Source: Apostichopus leukothele (Eukaryota > Echinodermata > Holothuroidea > Aspidochirotida > Stichopodidae). Taken from it: a DNA stretch of 21,070 bases. The stretch lies in assembly GCA_010014835.2 (NCBI GenBank), contig JAAAKB020150661.1, forward strand, positions 1-21,070, read 5' to 3'. The notes under the pieces are model-generated. The model was given only the letters and a program-made list of their open reading frames with translations. It ran no database searches and had not been told where the DNA came from. Positions 1 through 11,900 of this stretch are shown piece by piece (positions within the stretch are counted from its first letter, which is position 1; each line of letters starts with the position of its first letter). The position numbers and the translations under genes are program-made.

Positions 1-139
1 CTACCAGCCCCATTATCACCTGCTCCCTTTCATCTCTATCAGCCCCATTATCACCTGCTCCCTTTCATCTCTATCAGCCCCATTATCACCTGATTCCTTT
101 CATCTCTATCAGTCCCATTATCACCTACTTGTTTTCATA
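1..139. repeat. 35-bp tandem repeat, about 4 copies, cut by window edge
   Basis: Units beginning CAGCCCCATTATCACCTG start at positions 5, 40, 75 and 110, so the period is 35. The last copy is diverged (CAGTCCC..., then drift after 128). The array continues to the left of the window. It is a minisatellite with no evident coding role. Confidence 0.92.
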
Positions 140-2953
140 GCACCGATCCCGCATTGCCCAGTTTTTAATTATTTCTATCCATCATTCAACGTTCCAATGA
201 ACTTATCTGTCCATCTATCTATTCCATTTATATTTTCATAATTTAGTCTGCTCTCTGAGGAGATCCTTGAAGGTTCAAAATATCACGATCTACGCATTCT
301 AATGTTAAAATTACCACAACGGTACAAAGTCATTAGTCCCAATTACAGGAAGGGAGATCAAAATAAAGCGATCAAGTGTCCTCTACAGGTCACAAATCAA
401 CAAACAAACTTCTCCTAGTCATACAGAACTAAGACTGATTAATCAAGTCTGCAGCTGTAATTTATGAAACTGGAACCAACAGACTGTCTGAGCTGGGTTC
501 AAATGAAAGTTCTTCAAACTAAGACACAGGCTGAGCCACACTCAATAGGGATTTAACAATAATTTCAGTTTTCTTTTTTAATTTCTTACAGACAATAAAC
601 CAGCAAAGTATAAGTGCCTGGAACACTTATATTCACAACATAATCCAACTGGTTATGAGAGTTCGACTTGCAGGGTTTGAGAGCGACTTCTTAAACTGGT
701 TGTAGGAAGTTAAGTTAATTATTTAAAGTCAATGCCTTAGATGAGATCTTCACTGGCAAAGTTGAAAAGAAGATTTCGATAATTACATCAACGAATGTCA
801 ACTTTTTCAATTTTGAACAGTCACAAAATTAACCAAAAAATAAGTCCTGATACAAATTTATGATGCCTCAAACTTGTTCTTTTCTCTTGTCTTCCAGACA
901 TCACACTCATATTCTCAGAGAAATGTGACACTTTGAAAAACGAAATAAGAGTAATTGTCATTAGAGCTGAGCATATTAGACAAGGATATTAATTATCTGC
1001 AGAAATGTAAAAGTTGAAGTAATTGTAATGTCATGTTTGATTTTTTTTTTCAAGAAAATATAATAGTTTAGCTTCACCACCACAATGTTGGTAAAAAGCT
1101 CTTCCAAATATGGAAAGCCAAAAAAGTGCAGAAAGCGACCTTAAATAAAATGAAACAGTCATGAATGAGTAAATGGAAATTAAAAAGAGAAAAAGGAGAG
1201 AAAAAACAAGGCACACAATTTGAATACAATAATATACTATATACATCCTATTGTTAATTTCTCATACATACAACAAGAACAAAACAAAAATAATACTTTG
1301 ATACCAAAAAGCAGCGCTGGACGTATTATAAAGTTTTTTTTTATAGCGTAAATCAATCTTTCATGATTTTCCTTCTTTTTTTTTATGTTTTTGTTGCCAT
1401 GCTAATTATTTCAGAATTTTAAGAATGCACGCATTAAGCTTCCATTTTGTATGTATCCTTTGGCAAAATGACACGAGTAATATAACTAATTATACAAGAC
1501 AAAAAAAAAAAAAAAGGATAAATCTAAAGTTCTCTACCAAACGTAAGTGGTATTCTTACATCCACGATCAAACCTTTTAAAATAAAACTGTAAATTAAAC
1601 ATATATAAAAAATACTGGCTAATACTGAATAAAATAATAATATAATAATTTAAACTGTTACTGTAAAGAAATAACCGCATGAAGTTACTTTATCAACAAT
1701 CCTCACCCCCCCCCTCCCCAAACGGAAGGGGGTGAAATAGCTTATATAACATGGACGTCATGGTATTGTTAAATGGCATGCAGCATACAGAAGACCTTAT
1801 CTGGCACTGATATGTACCCTTTTGTTTTTGTAATTTCTCAAAGTGGATGGCAAAGTCACATTCCTTTTTATTCTTCCATCTTTGTCTTGTTTTCCTGTTT
1901 AAAAGTACTCAAAAGGAATTTGCCTCCGAAGAATAAATATGATAAAATATGACCAGTTTGTTGTTGTTGTTCATCTTCTGTAAAATAATGTTTCACAAAA
2001 TGGACTTATAAGCATTTAAAAATCACCACATGGTATACCAATTATCATTTTTTGCAAATTTAAACTCAACCATATTTTATTTTTATTTTTTATTTCTGGG
2101 TGACTATTCATAGGTTAAGGTTATCTTTACTTTTATTTCATGTATTTAATTAAAGTTTATAGACCTTTCACATATTGCAACGACATGAAAACCCTGTTCT
2201 ATGAATCCTTCTCAAATTGTTACATTAAATCATTGTATGGACTGCACCCCCCTCCCCCTCCCCTCCCTTGCCCTAAGGTTAGACACTCCTTTCTGTGACA
2301 TGAAAGCTACAAACAATAAATGAATTGCAACTGTCTATATCTGCATTGTTCCTTTTGGGGTTGGTTCCATTATCAACATGCTGTTTTGCTTTTTTTGTGT
2401 GAAATTTTCGCATTTTTAAGACGGTCAAAATTTGTAGGCAATACAAAGAGATATTTAAGCTTTTGTATGATAACGAAGAACTCATGTCATAAATTGCTTT
2501 TTATTATCTAAACTTCTTATAGTCAGGTTACTTAGTCAGGGGTACTTAGGAAATGCTACTTTTGCATTTTTTGGCAAGCCAATCTGACTGATTCAAGTAT
2601 TTCAAACGAACAGAAAAAAATTAATTTATTTTAGGAAGCCCCAGGGATTACTGTTCTTACCAAGGGTGAGAAGGTAAAACCCATTCAACAGTTGGAAAAA
2701 TAAATGCTTACAGACACAAAATATATTTTATAAATATAACTTCTCTATGGTTTCTTTTCATTATGTAGCTTTCATGAAAATTTTTAAGGCATCTTTCTTT
2801 TTTAATGTAGGAAGCTCAATCCCACCACCCTCGTCACTTTTTAGATGGATTTAAAAAAATAAATGGCTTCGGTCGTCACCGTTACCGGCCGCCGGAGCAG
2901 ATTTAAGACGGCCAAATGTTGACATAGCCGAGAGATAAACGCCATTATCAGCT
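140..2953 (-). other. THBS 3' UTR and downstream flank
   Basis: Very AT-rich, with short open frames only and no recognisable protein motif. The part next to the stop codon must be 3' UTR; where it ends is unknown. It contains C-rich tracts near 1706-1719 and 2247-2270 and several short A or T runs. I see no second gene here. Confidence 0.6.
2625..2630 (-). promoter_or_regulatory. Candidate polyadenylation signal for THBS
   Basis: This is the first AATAAA on the minus strand after the stop codon, about 325 nt downstream. A weaker ATTAAA lies at 2801-2806, and further AATAAA hexamers cluster at 2076-2094. The true cleavage site cannot be chosen from sequence alone. Confidence 0.35.
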
Positions 2954-2991
2954 TCACCCTGACACCAGGAGGGCATCAGCTGGTATTTCAT
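2954..2991 (-). CDS. THBS: THBS exon 20: C-terminal tail and stop codon
   Basis: Residues 751-762 then TGA. The peptide begins D-E-I-P-A-D after Y-R-C-N. This aligns with the N-D-T-I-P-E-D tail of vertebrate thrombospondins but lacks their N-glycosylation sequon and stops sooner. Acceptor TCTCAG. The exon continues into the 3' UTR; its 3' end is not determined. Confidence 0.93.
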
Positions 2992-5900
2992 CTGAGAAGA
3001 GAAGATGCAGACATGCAGGGGGTAAAAAAGTTATGAGAGATATAATAAAGGCTATGAAAGTTTCAATAATCTATGCTTCATCACAGTATCACAGAACCTT
3101 CAACATCATGTCAAAATTGCCAGGATTATTATTAGTTTACACTTGGACGAACTTGGTCCTTCCATACTGGGAATAGTTGATGTTGGTCACGGCTAAATGT
3201 GGAAATGGAGGGTGGCGTGGGAAGGTGGGGTGGCATGGGAGGGTGTGGTTGCTTTAATGACTGTTATACTTAACTGTAAGACAATGGGGTAACATGAAAA
3301 ATCAACCAAGTCACAGGAGAAGATAATGTTCTGCACGAACATTACAAAACACAAAATATTATAAAGTGTGCTCATATTTGCATTTTGGAATGTAGGCTAT
3401 CATGCACACCAGTTCCCAAAGCATAATAACTATGAAGACCTGGGCTGTAGGAAACTAAGGGTGAAGCTAACTACGAATCTTACCATTGCATCTATACGAC
3501 ATTCTGGCCCATATAACGTTTTCCTGAGAGAAGCAGAAGAGGCCAAGACGCCCTCCCCTCATTGTGGTATCGATAATGTATCCTGAGTCTGCGATCTGTT
3601 GATCAGCTCCAAATAAACGTACCCTGTGAATTTGAGCAAACAAATTATGTTAGTTTATCGCCTGAAACACTTTACTCAATTTCAATGTCGTATCTTCCTT
3701 TTTAATTTTTCTACTCTGGCTATGTCTTTTCTACCGTATTTCTGCCTTTCACACATTTCAGGTCAGAAATAAACTTTGGAGAATTATCAAATGATTTACC
3801 TTGTGCCTTGTTTTACTATTTCAAGGTTTCTCCAAGTTTTCACAAAAAACGTTTTCGTTGATCCGTAATCACACATGACAGAGACTAGCATATTGCAACG
3901 ACAGCTAATGACACAGCATTATCTTCACTCATACAGCTGCATCTCTTTGCCTCTTAAATATAAAACCACTCTTACATTTGTGTTAATTAGCATCCCCATA
4001 ACATATTCCATAATCATAAGCCCTCCTCCCTCACCCGCCCCTCCCCTCCACTACAGCCCCATGAGAACCTCTAGTTTCTCCTTCCTCCCCAAGTGAAAGC
4101 TTCTACACGTAACCACTATGTGACTATTTCATAAAGAATGGATTATGGGCGGTTACCTGATGAGTCCAATTGAGGGCCTGTGCATGACCTTCCATCTGTA
4201 TGCAGTACGATCCTTCCAGCCAACTCCGCTAGGATCTTGCCACAAGAGTTTAGCCTGCGTGAAAAAGAGTAACGTTCATAAAATTATAACAAAATTTATG
4301 ACAAAACAAGGAAGAAGCAGCAAGATGTATGTACATTAAGTTTTCCAATTGTACATCTTCAACAAAGTCAAACCAGTATATCTTTACATGGCATATTTTT
4401 GTGCCAGCAAACATTTATATTCTGAGGCGACCTTACTCCATGCATGTGACGTCCGGTTGCCTCATCACACAACTCCTTTAATTTTTATTTCTTTCTTTTC
4501 CTCTAGTCCTACACCGATGCCCACGGGACTTCAATAATAAAGAGAAGTGATGACAGCCTGTCTGTAAACACAAGTTTACAACTACAGACTCTTACAGGTC
4601 ATTCGTTTCGATATAAACATCTCTGAAGCTTTTAATACCGGCTAGCTGGGACATGTAACCCTAAATCACCATTTCTCCTCATGTTCATGGTTTTTTAGAC
4701 AATTACTGACCAGATTAGAAGATAACACTTACTTGTCCTTTGGTGTCTCCAGTATGCCATAAAGCATTTCTCATGAACATTCCTGGACCAGTCCTGGATT
4801 TGATCACCTGTAAAATTTACACAAAAATCAAATGAAAATAATACCAAAATGAAAAAATGAATATGAGTCATTCAATTTATTACATGATTTTAATAAGTTG
4901 TCAATATTGAACAATAATATGAACTGTTGAACTGCAATATTGAAAATGAATCTCCACTTATGCTTGGACTCAAATTTTTTTTTTTTTTTTACAGATGTTG
5001 TAAATTGGGCTAGGCCGATCCGTACATAAGACTGTTAGCTGTAGTTAGTAACTAAATCACCACATCATTCCAGCTTGGGCAAATAACTTACTCCATTTGA
5101 GGAACCAGTTTGGGTATGTGTAAAGTCCAACAAAGTCTAAGCAAACTAAGGCTAGAGTTGTGAAAATGCATAAAATGACACACAGTCATTTTCCTTCAAT
5201 AGGATTAATAATTAAAACAAGAAATATACCTTGAGTTGGAAACCGCTCTCTCCGACAGCTCTGAACGGTGATGATTGCCAGTAGGTCTGGTCACTCTGTT
5301 TCCACATCAAGACATAGAAGCTCCCAGAATCCTGGTAACTGAAGATAAATCCGGCGTAGTCGTCGTCCGTCAGCGTGTTCACGAAGAAGGTGCCTTCAAA
5401 GTCCACTCCGCTGAATGCCTGGTACGAGATGGCCAAACCTGGATCGCTGTTGATGGTCTGCATAATCTGTTTGCCCTGTAAGACGACAACAATGATGATG
5501 ATGTCGATGACATGATCCATTAAAATGTGGGAAATTTTATGCCTATTATATTTAATTTGTTAAGTTTATTTCGTCTGGGTTTAGTCAATATTTTTAGAGG
5601 ATGTTTTTCGGACACAATTATTTTCGATAGGTGACATACCAATAGAGACAACTTCCATTAGCACAGACTGCATTCCTACAACACTTATTAGAGAAATGAT
5701 ACTCTATGGAAATGGGGGGCACGACAATCAGAGTGACTGGACTACCAAGTTTAACAGCCCAGACCATTAAAGTTTTACAATTTACCCACTCAGGTTGCAC
5801 CATTCATTTCCTCTTTAAAATTGGAAAGTATCACAGAAAGATGTCCTCCACTCAAATTCCTCTTTCATGATTGGCCAATAACTAATATTTAAGACTAAAA

Positions 5901-8900
5901 AGTAACATTTCTGCCTATAAAAAGAAACCTGAAAAACATCAACGTCCAAACACGGCGCTCATCGAAATGCATCTGCGCTGATTTACCTCGTCAAATACGA
6001 TCCAGCGCGGATCCACTTGTTCGGTTCCTTCTGGATCCAGTACCACGGTCTGGAAGGTTCTGAGATCCGTCGTGTGGATGTGTGGATTCTCTGGACAGAC
6101 GTCGATATTATCTGGATAACCGTCATTGTCAAAGTCCTCGCATTTGTCTCCTTGTCCGTCGCCTAGTGATTGTAAAGGAAAGAAGAGTGTACATTTATAA
6201 AATAAAGGATAACAAAAGAATGGAAGGCAATAATAGTAAAGGCTTGGGGGGTGTTTGTGACCTGCAATCATACAGTAGATGCATCTGCTGCGAGACACAA
6301 ACATACCTACAACCATTAAGACCAACTTTTGGTTACATTCATAAAATCATGACCAAGTTACTTTATTCGATCAATTATTGAGAAAGTGATGAAAATTGAA
6401 AACCAGAAAGTCAGCAGGCTAATGTGTCCTGCAGTCAAGTACCAGAACATCAGAAAAGAGTTCCAGATAACTTGATCATTGCAAAGCCAAGGTATTGCCC
6501 TTCTGAAAGTTGATCACATATAACAACCTTCTAAACATTGTTTCGCAGCTGCTAAAAGAGGTAATAGGGTTTTAGGTATGATCAAGAGGAACTTCAGTTT
6601 TCTGAAAGAGGACATTATTGTTAGGCTTTATGAGCAGTTGGTTAGGCCCCATCTGGAGCATGCTGTGCAGGCTTGGAAAACATATGTTGCTAAGGATAAG
6701 GAAGTACTCGAGGAGGGCTACTAGGATGATTAGTTCCTTAAAGGGAGTTCCTTATTATAGGCAGTTACAGCTGTTGAATCTCACCACACTGGAGCTTAGG
6801 AGGTTACGTGGTGACTTGATTCAGGTTTTCAAGATTGGGTATGGTATTGACAATTCATCCTTCACTGACTTTTTCCACGTTTGCTAATAGTAGTTGTACC
6901 AGAGGTCATTATCTTAAACTACAAAAGTCACAAAGTAGGATTAATATTTGGCATATCTTTTTTCTAATAGGGTTGTGAATGAGTGGAACGGTTTGTCTGA
7001 GAAAGTTGTACTTGCAAGTAGTGTGAATTGGTTTAAGAATGCTTTGGACAAGCACTTTAAGCATTGTAATCGGGTCCTTGATGGGGACTTGAGTGTCCCT
7101 CCTGATCCTTTTATTCTACTAAACTAGACTAAACTAACAGTCATTAGTGGAAAACCCTCTCAGCCATTTGAAAGAGGAAAGGTCACATACTGACACAGAA
7201 AAGCCATTCATCAAAGATATGTTTACAAGGTGTTCAGATTTTGACCTCTGTTGACTTCAACAGACAGTAAGGAGGGCAACTGTAATGGGATAAGGTTGTG
7301 TGTTCTGTGTTAAAATAAATCCCAGTGGTCCTTAATATTGAGAAATCAGAGCAGTTTTAAGATATTGTGCAGTAATGTTTGACTAAACTTAGAAACAAAG
7401 GACATCTTAATCAGCATCTTAAACCTGTACCAATTAAGTATGGTGAGAACATGGATTTATACCAAGACAGTAAGAGCAATGATATATTACCCTGACATGG
7501 CGCAAACTTTCAGGAATTACTAATTAGGTTCTTTTAAAATACAAATCATTCTCAATTTGACAACAACAATATCAATTCAGATCAGACCAATTATGTGCTT
7601 TTCTGTACACCATGTCCTTGCACAAAATACCAACAACAATTCCAAACCATCTGTACCTAAGGGGAACCTATATACCAATTATATATAATGTACTCCAGTT
7701 ATCCTTCTGAAGTTAGAGCGTTTACGAGCAAGTGTCACATACAGACACACAGGCACACACACACACGCCATCACCATCAGATAGATTCCTTCTGCCTTCG
7801 GCAAGGAATTAAAAATTTACCATTTGTGTCAATCTGGTTTGGGTTGTAGATGATACGGCAGTTATCAACATGGTCAGTGATTCCATCGTTGTCATCATCA
7901 TTATCACAAGCATCACCTGGAATCGGAGGAGGAGGAGGAGGAGAAGGAGGAGAAGAAGGAGAAGGAGGAGGAGGGATGGAGAAAGAAAGAGAATACTTTA
8001 ACACCAAGTCATTACAATCATCCAAAACGAGTGTTGTTTCTATACGTGTATAACATTCGGAATCAACTGCTGAATAACTAGCGAGATGATACAATAATTA
8101 AAATAGATATTTATGACATTGTAAATGCTGCTGGAACAAAGGACAAATGTTTTGGCTGGGTCCTGGCCTTAAAATGTCTAAAACTTCTTACCGAGACCGT
8201 CTTTATCCGTGTCAATTTGAGGAAAGTTTGGAATAGATGGACAGTTATCGAGATTATCCTGAATTCCGTCGCCGTCTCTGGAATAAGAGAGAAAGATGAT
8301 GTTGATGAAAGATAGAGTTAAGACTTCTCACAGAAATTTCATTCTAAACAACCGATCAAGTTTTACAAGAACAACTGCATTTATCATGAAACAGATGTTG
8401 TCTCCAAATCGGTGCCATCATTTGGACTTTTCCATTTTTCGAGCAAAAAAATCCATTTGAACAGCATAGTGAATAGTATGTTGTTAAAAATGAAAAGCTA
8501 TAATCAACAATTGTAGCTAGAAGGTAATGAAATATTAATTATTTCATTATTGTGTATTTAACAACATTTTTTGGATGAATTAGTGTATCAAATTATTTCA
8601 ACACATTGTTAAATGGAATTCCCAATTTTTTGACTGAAAAGTTTGACAAGGTATTACTACAAGGTATACCTATCAAGTATATAACAAACTGCTTTGAAAG
8701 AAGAGTTGATCATTCCAGCCTTTGATCATTCTACACGGCAGAGGTGTTCGTACTGTAAGTATGCTAAAGTAGCATTAACATTGAAGACCCATATCAAAAG
8801 AAGGTTATATCATATTAGTAACGGTTCCATTTAGTTTTAATAATGTAAAATTCGTTGTTGTCAAGATATGTAAATCACCTGTCTCTGTTTGTATCACAGA

Positions 8901-11900
8901 CATCTCCCAGGAGGTCATTATCAGCATCAGTCTGGAGAAAATTAGGGAGAAGAGAGAATGGATGGTTACTAGCAGGTATCTTCTCATCAAATTAAAGAGT
9001 ATCTTTTTTTTTTATCATCTAATGTATATTAAACATAGCACATTGCACTATCAATCATGTTCTCTATAATTCTCTTCTAGAAGATTCAAAGCCAATTAGG
9101 GCTTGCTTCAACTTTATGAATGGAGATGCTTGTTTTCATTTCACTGCCCTTGGAAAAATATGTCCTTGTTGGGAAATATTGTGGTATAAATCTGATGTCT
9201 GTGTGGGATGCCACATTTCATCAAAAGTGAGATGTCACTGGTTATGAAACAAGTCTAATTGTTACATTGGTTTTCATAACTTTTCATCGTGAAAATATAT
9301 AATGTCACTGAAAACAGGGTTACACAATAAAAACTTCAAAGTGTTACAACCAAATGTTTGCAGTATCCAAAGAAAGAAATGAATAAAGTAAACCATTAAA
9401 ACTTGACAACAGGTGTCTCAAAAACGTAATCTCTAGACTTTCTCAAGTCCTCAGTCTTACATGAAGGAACATAAACATTATGATATCTAATTACATGGAA
9501 AACAATACTTTTCTTCCCCATGTGTTCTCTATGAACAAGTCAATGATTTTCATTTGGTTCTTCTCTTGTAAAGTGAAAAAATAAGAAAAGTTTAAGCCAG
9601 TTGGCTCTGTGATTCCTTGCCACACAGTTTGCTATAAAAAATCTGAGTATATCATATTAGAGCCCCTTCACAGAAATATACTGAACTGAATTTGACCAAA
9701 CTATGTTCACCAAAAGAAAATTATAGCATTGGAGAAATTCACAGATTAATTTTAGCTTTAATTTTGGAGTTATCATGTTTACAAGGGTTTTCAGACTTTG
9801 ATGCCTGTTGACCTCATGTGACATTAGACCTCTACCAAGCTGGATCTACATATTAAGTGAGAAGGTCGAGAAAGATGTACTTCATGTTTACTTAAATGTT
9901 CACTAAAATGTTGACCGCAAATGACCTTTGAACTTCACAGAAAACAATAGGCTTCTTGCACTCAATAAGATGGATTCACACACCTAGTATGAAGTTAATC
10001 CCCCATTAACTTTTTTAGTTTCCATGTTTACAAGTCACATACACACACGCATGCCATCACCATTGCATAGATTCCTTTTGCTTCCAGCAAGGGATAAAAA
10101 ACGGTTGAAATTGTGCCCAAACCTCTACATCATGACTGAAGGTGGAGGGGGGGGGGGGTGTTCAGTGTTCAATAGGGATTTTTCACTTCTAAAATATATG
10201 TAACCAATAAACAAAATTGAAGAATAAAAAAAACAATAATAAAAAAGAAATGAAATAATCTAATAAATCAAGCTGAAGAGAGTTACCTGACTGGGGTTAT
10301 AATGGAAGGGGCAATTATCACAGGCATCACCCAAGAAATCACCATCATTATCCTCTTGAAATGGATTTTGGTCGTAGACGCAGTTATCCAAGATGTTATA
10401 AATACCTAGAGAGAGAGAAATGATACCGTTATACAGCAGGGGTAATCCCCGTATACCGTTATACAGCAGGGGTAATCCCCGTATATTAAACATGGAAAAT
10501 ATGAACAAGCTTGTTTTTCGTGTTCAGTTGAAATTTCTTTCTAACACAACTACCAAAAAGGACGAAAGTGGTAATAGGCAATTTGTTTAAATGGTCTCAC
10601 ACCCCCCCCCCCCCCCTAAAAAAAAGAAAAAGTTTCCACTGCTTGTTGATATAGAATGGATTGAAACTCATTAACGTCACATGTACAAAGAGTCATTTCG
10701 AATTTTGCTTGGACATTGCAACGTGAAAGTAGAAAACCTTAATTAACTGTGGTTACATGAAATATTCAGTATTCTCACCGTCGTTATCGATATCGTCATC
10801 GCATTCGTCTCCATCGCCGTCACCGTCTGTGTCGATCTGTTGAGGGTTGTAGACCGCCGGGCAGTTATCACAAGCTAGACCTATCGCATCAAAGCTAGCC
10901 GACCTCGTCTGGTTAGGGTTGGCGGTAAATTCACAGTTGTCCTGAAAAACGAGATGGGATGGATGAGAGAAAGGTTTACGCTCACGATGAGGAAGAAACA
11001 AAACTTATCTGGTTAGAACAATCTGATTCAGCTAAAACCTAGGTCCACCAGTATTTCCAGTTCCCTAAAAGAATAAGTGCAATCTTCTGCCCTGTACATG
11101 TATCAATTATATATAAACATATAATTGAAAAAGTAGTGAGTTGATTCGAAAATCCAGAACAGTGCAAAAACTTCGAGCCACCACCGGGATTCGAACCCAG
11201 GCCTCCCGCTTTATATGCGGACACCATAACCACTAGGCTATGGACGTTGATTGTATGTCCAGAGGTTCGAAACTGGTAAGGAAGGTCGTAATACCACTGT
11301 AGGCTTTGCCACCTGTATCAAACAATACTAGTTCTTAGTATAGTATTTCTTAGTAATAGTATTTCAAATGCCAAGTCTAACCAACCAAAAATTCTTTGAG
11401 GAACATCACCTCTCAAACTTCCACACCACAAATTAAGAAACAATAGTTGCGTGGTCTTTCAGATTGGTGACGAAGAGGCAGATCTTACAGGTCAAATATA
11501 AGTGCTTTTCTCTAGGAATCAAGTATATATGTTGTGGCTTTAGGAAATAACAGATTATTAAACGGATAAATATACTTTGTGCATAACATTTTTTGCGAGA
11601 TGGGAGGTTTCGTCTTTGTCAAACACGGTATTGAACGGCATTCTAAATGTAATGATCTGGTGGTGTGACAGAAGATTACAAGATTGCGGCCAAAGATACT
11701 CACGGACAAGTTGGGGATACCGTCATTATCTATGTCATCGTCACAAACATCACCATAGGCATCTCCATCAATGTTCTCTTGACCACTGTTGGGAATATCT
11801 GGACAGTTATCCTGTTTCAAGGAGATTGAGAGAGAAAAGTGTTTCAATCAAAAAAAAAACATATTTAGTATTCTGGTGTCCAAAACTAGTTCACAAAGTA

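Larger units (their letters stand above)
4255..5986 (-). other. Three THBS introns without recognisable elements
   Basis: The introns at 4255-4732, 4808-5229 and 5476-5986 flank exons 17 and 16. Apart from a T run at about 4976-4990, I see no repeats, RNA genes or coding signals in them. Confidence 0.5.

Noticed and set aside
7917-8094. Proline- and serine-rich coding extension in front of the exon 14 peptide
   Set aside because: The apparent P/S-rich peptide is the translation of the intronic (TCC)n tract. The CAG acceptor and exact phase match with exon 13 place the exon start at 7916.
10260-10508. Longer exon 11 including the peptide with the doubled R-G-L-P-L-L-Y-N-G
   Set aside because: The doubled peptide is the in-frame translation of the intronic 30-bp duplication. 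The CTCTCTAG acceptor at 10406 and the phase with exon 10 exclude it.
11170-11244. Functional tRNA gene on the minus strand
   Set aside because: The boxes are good but the acceptor stem does not pair, so a SINE head or pseudogene is the better call.
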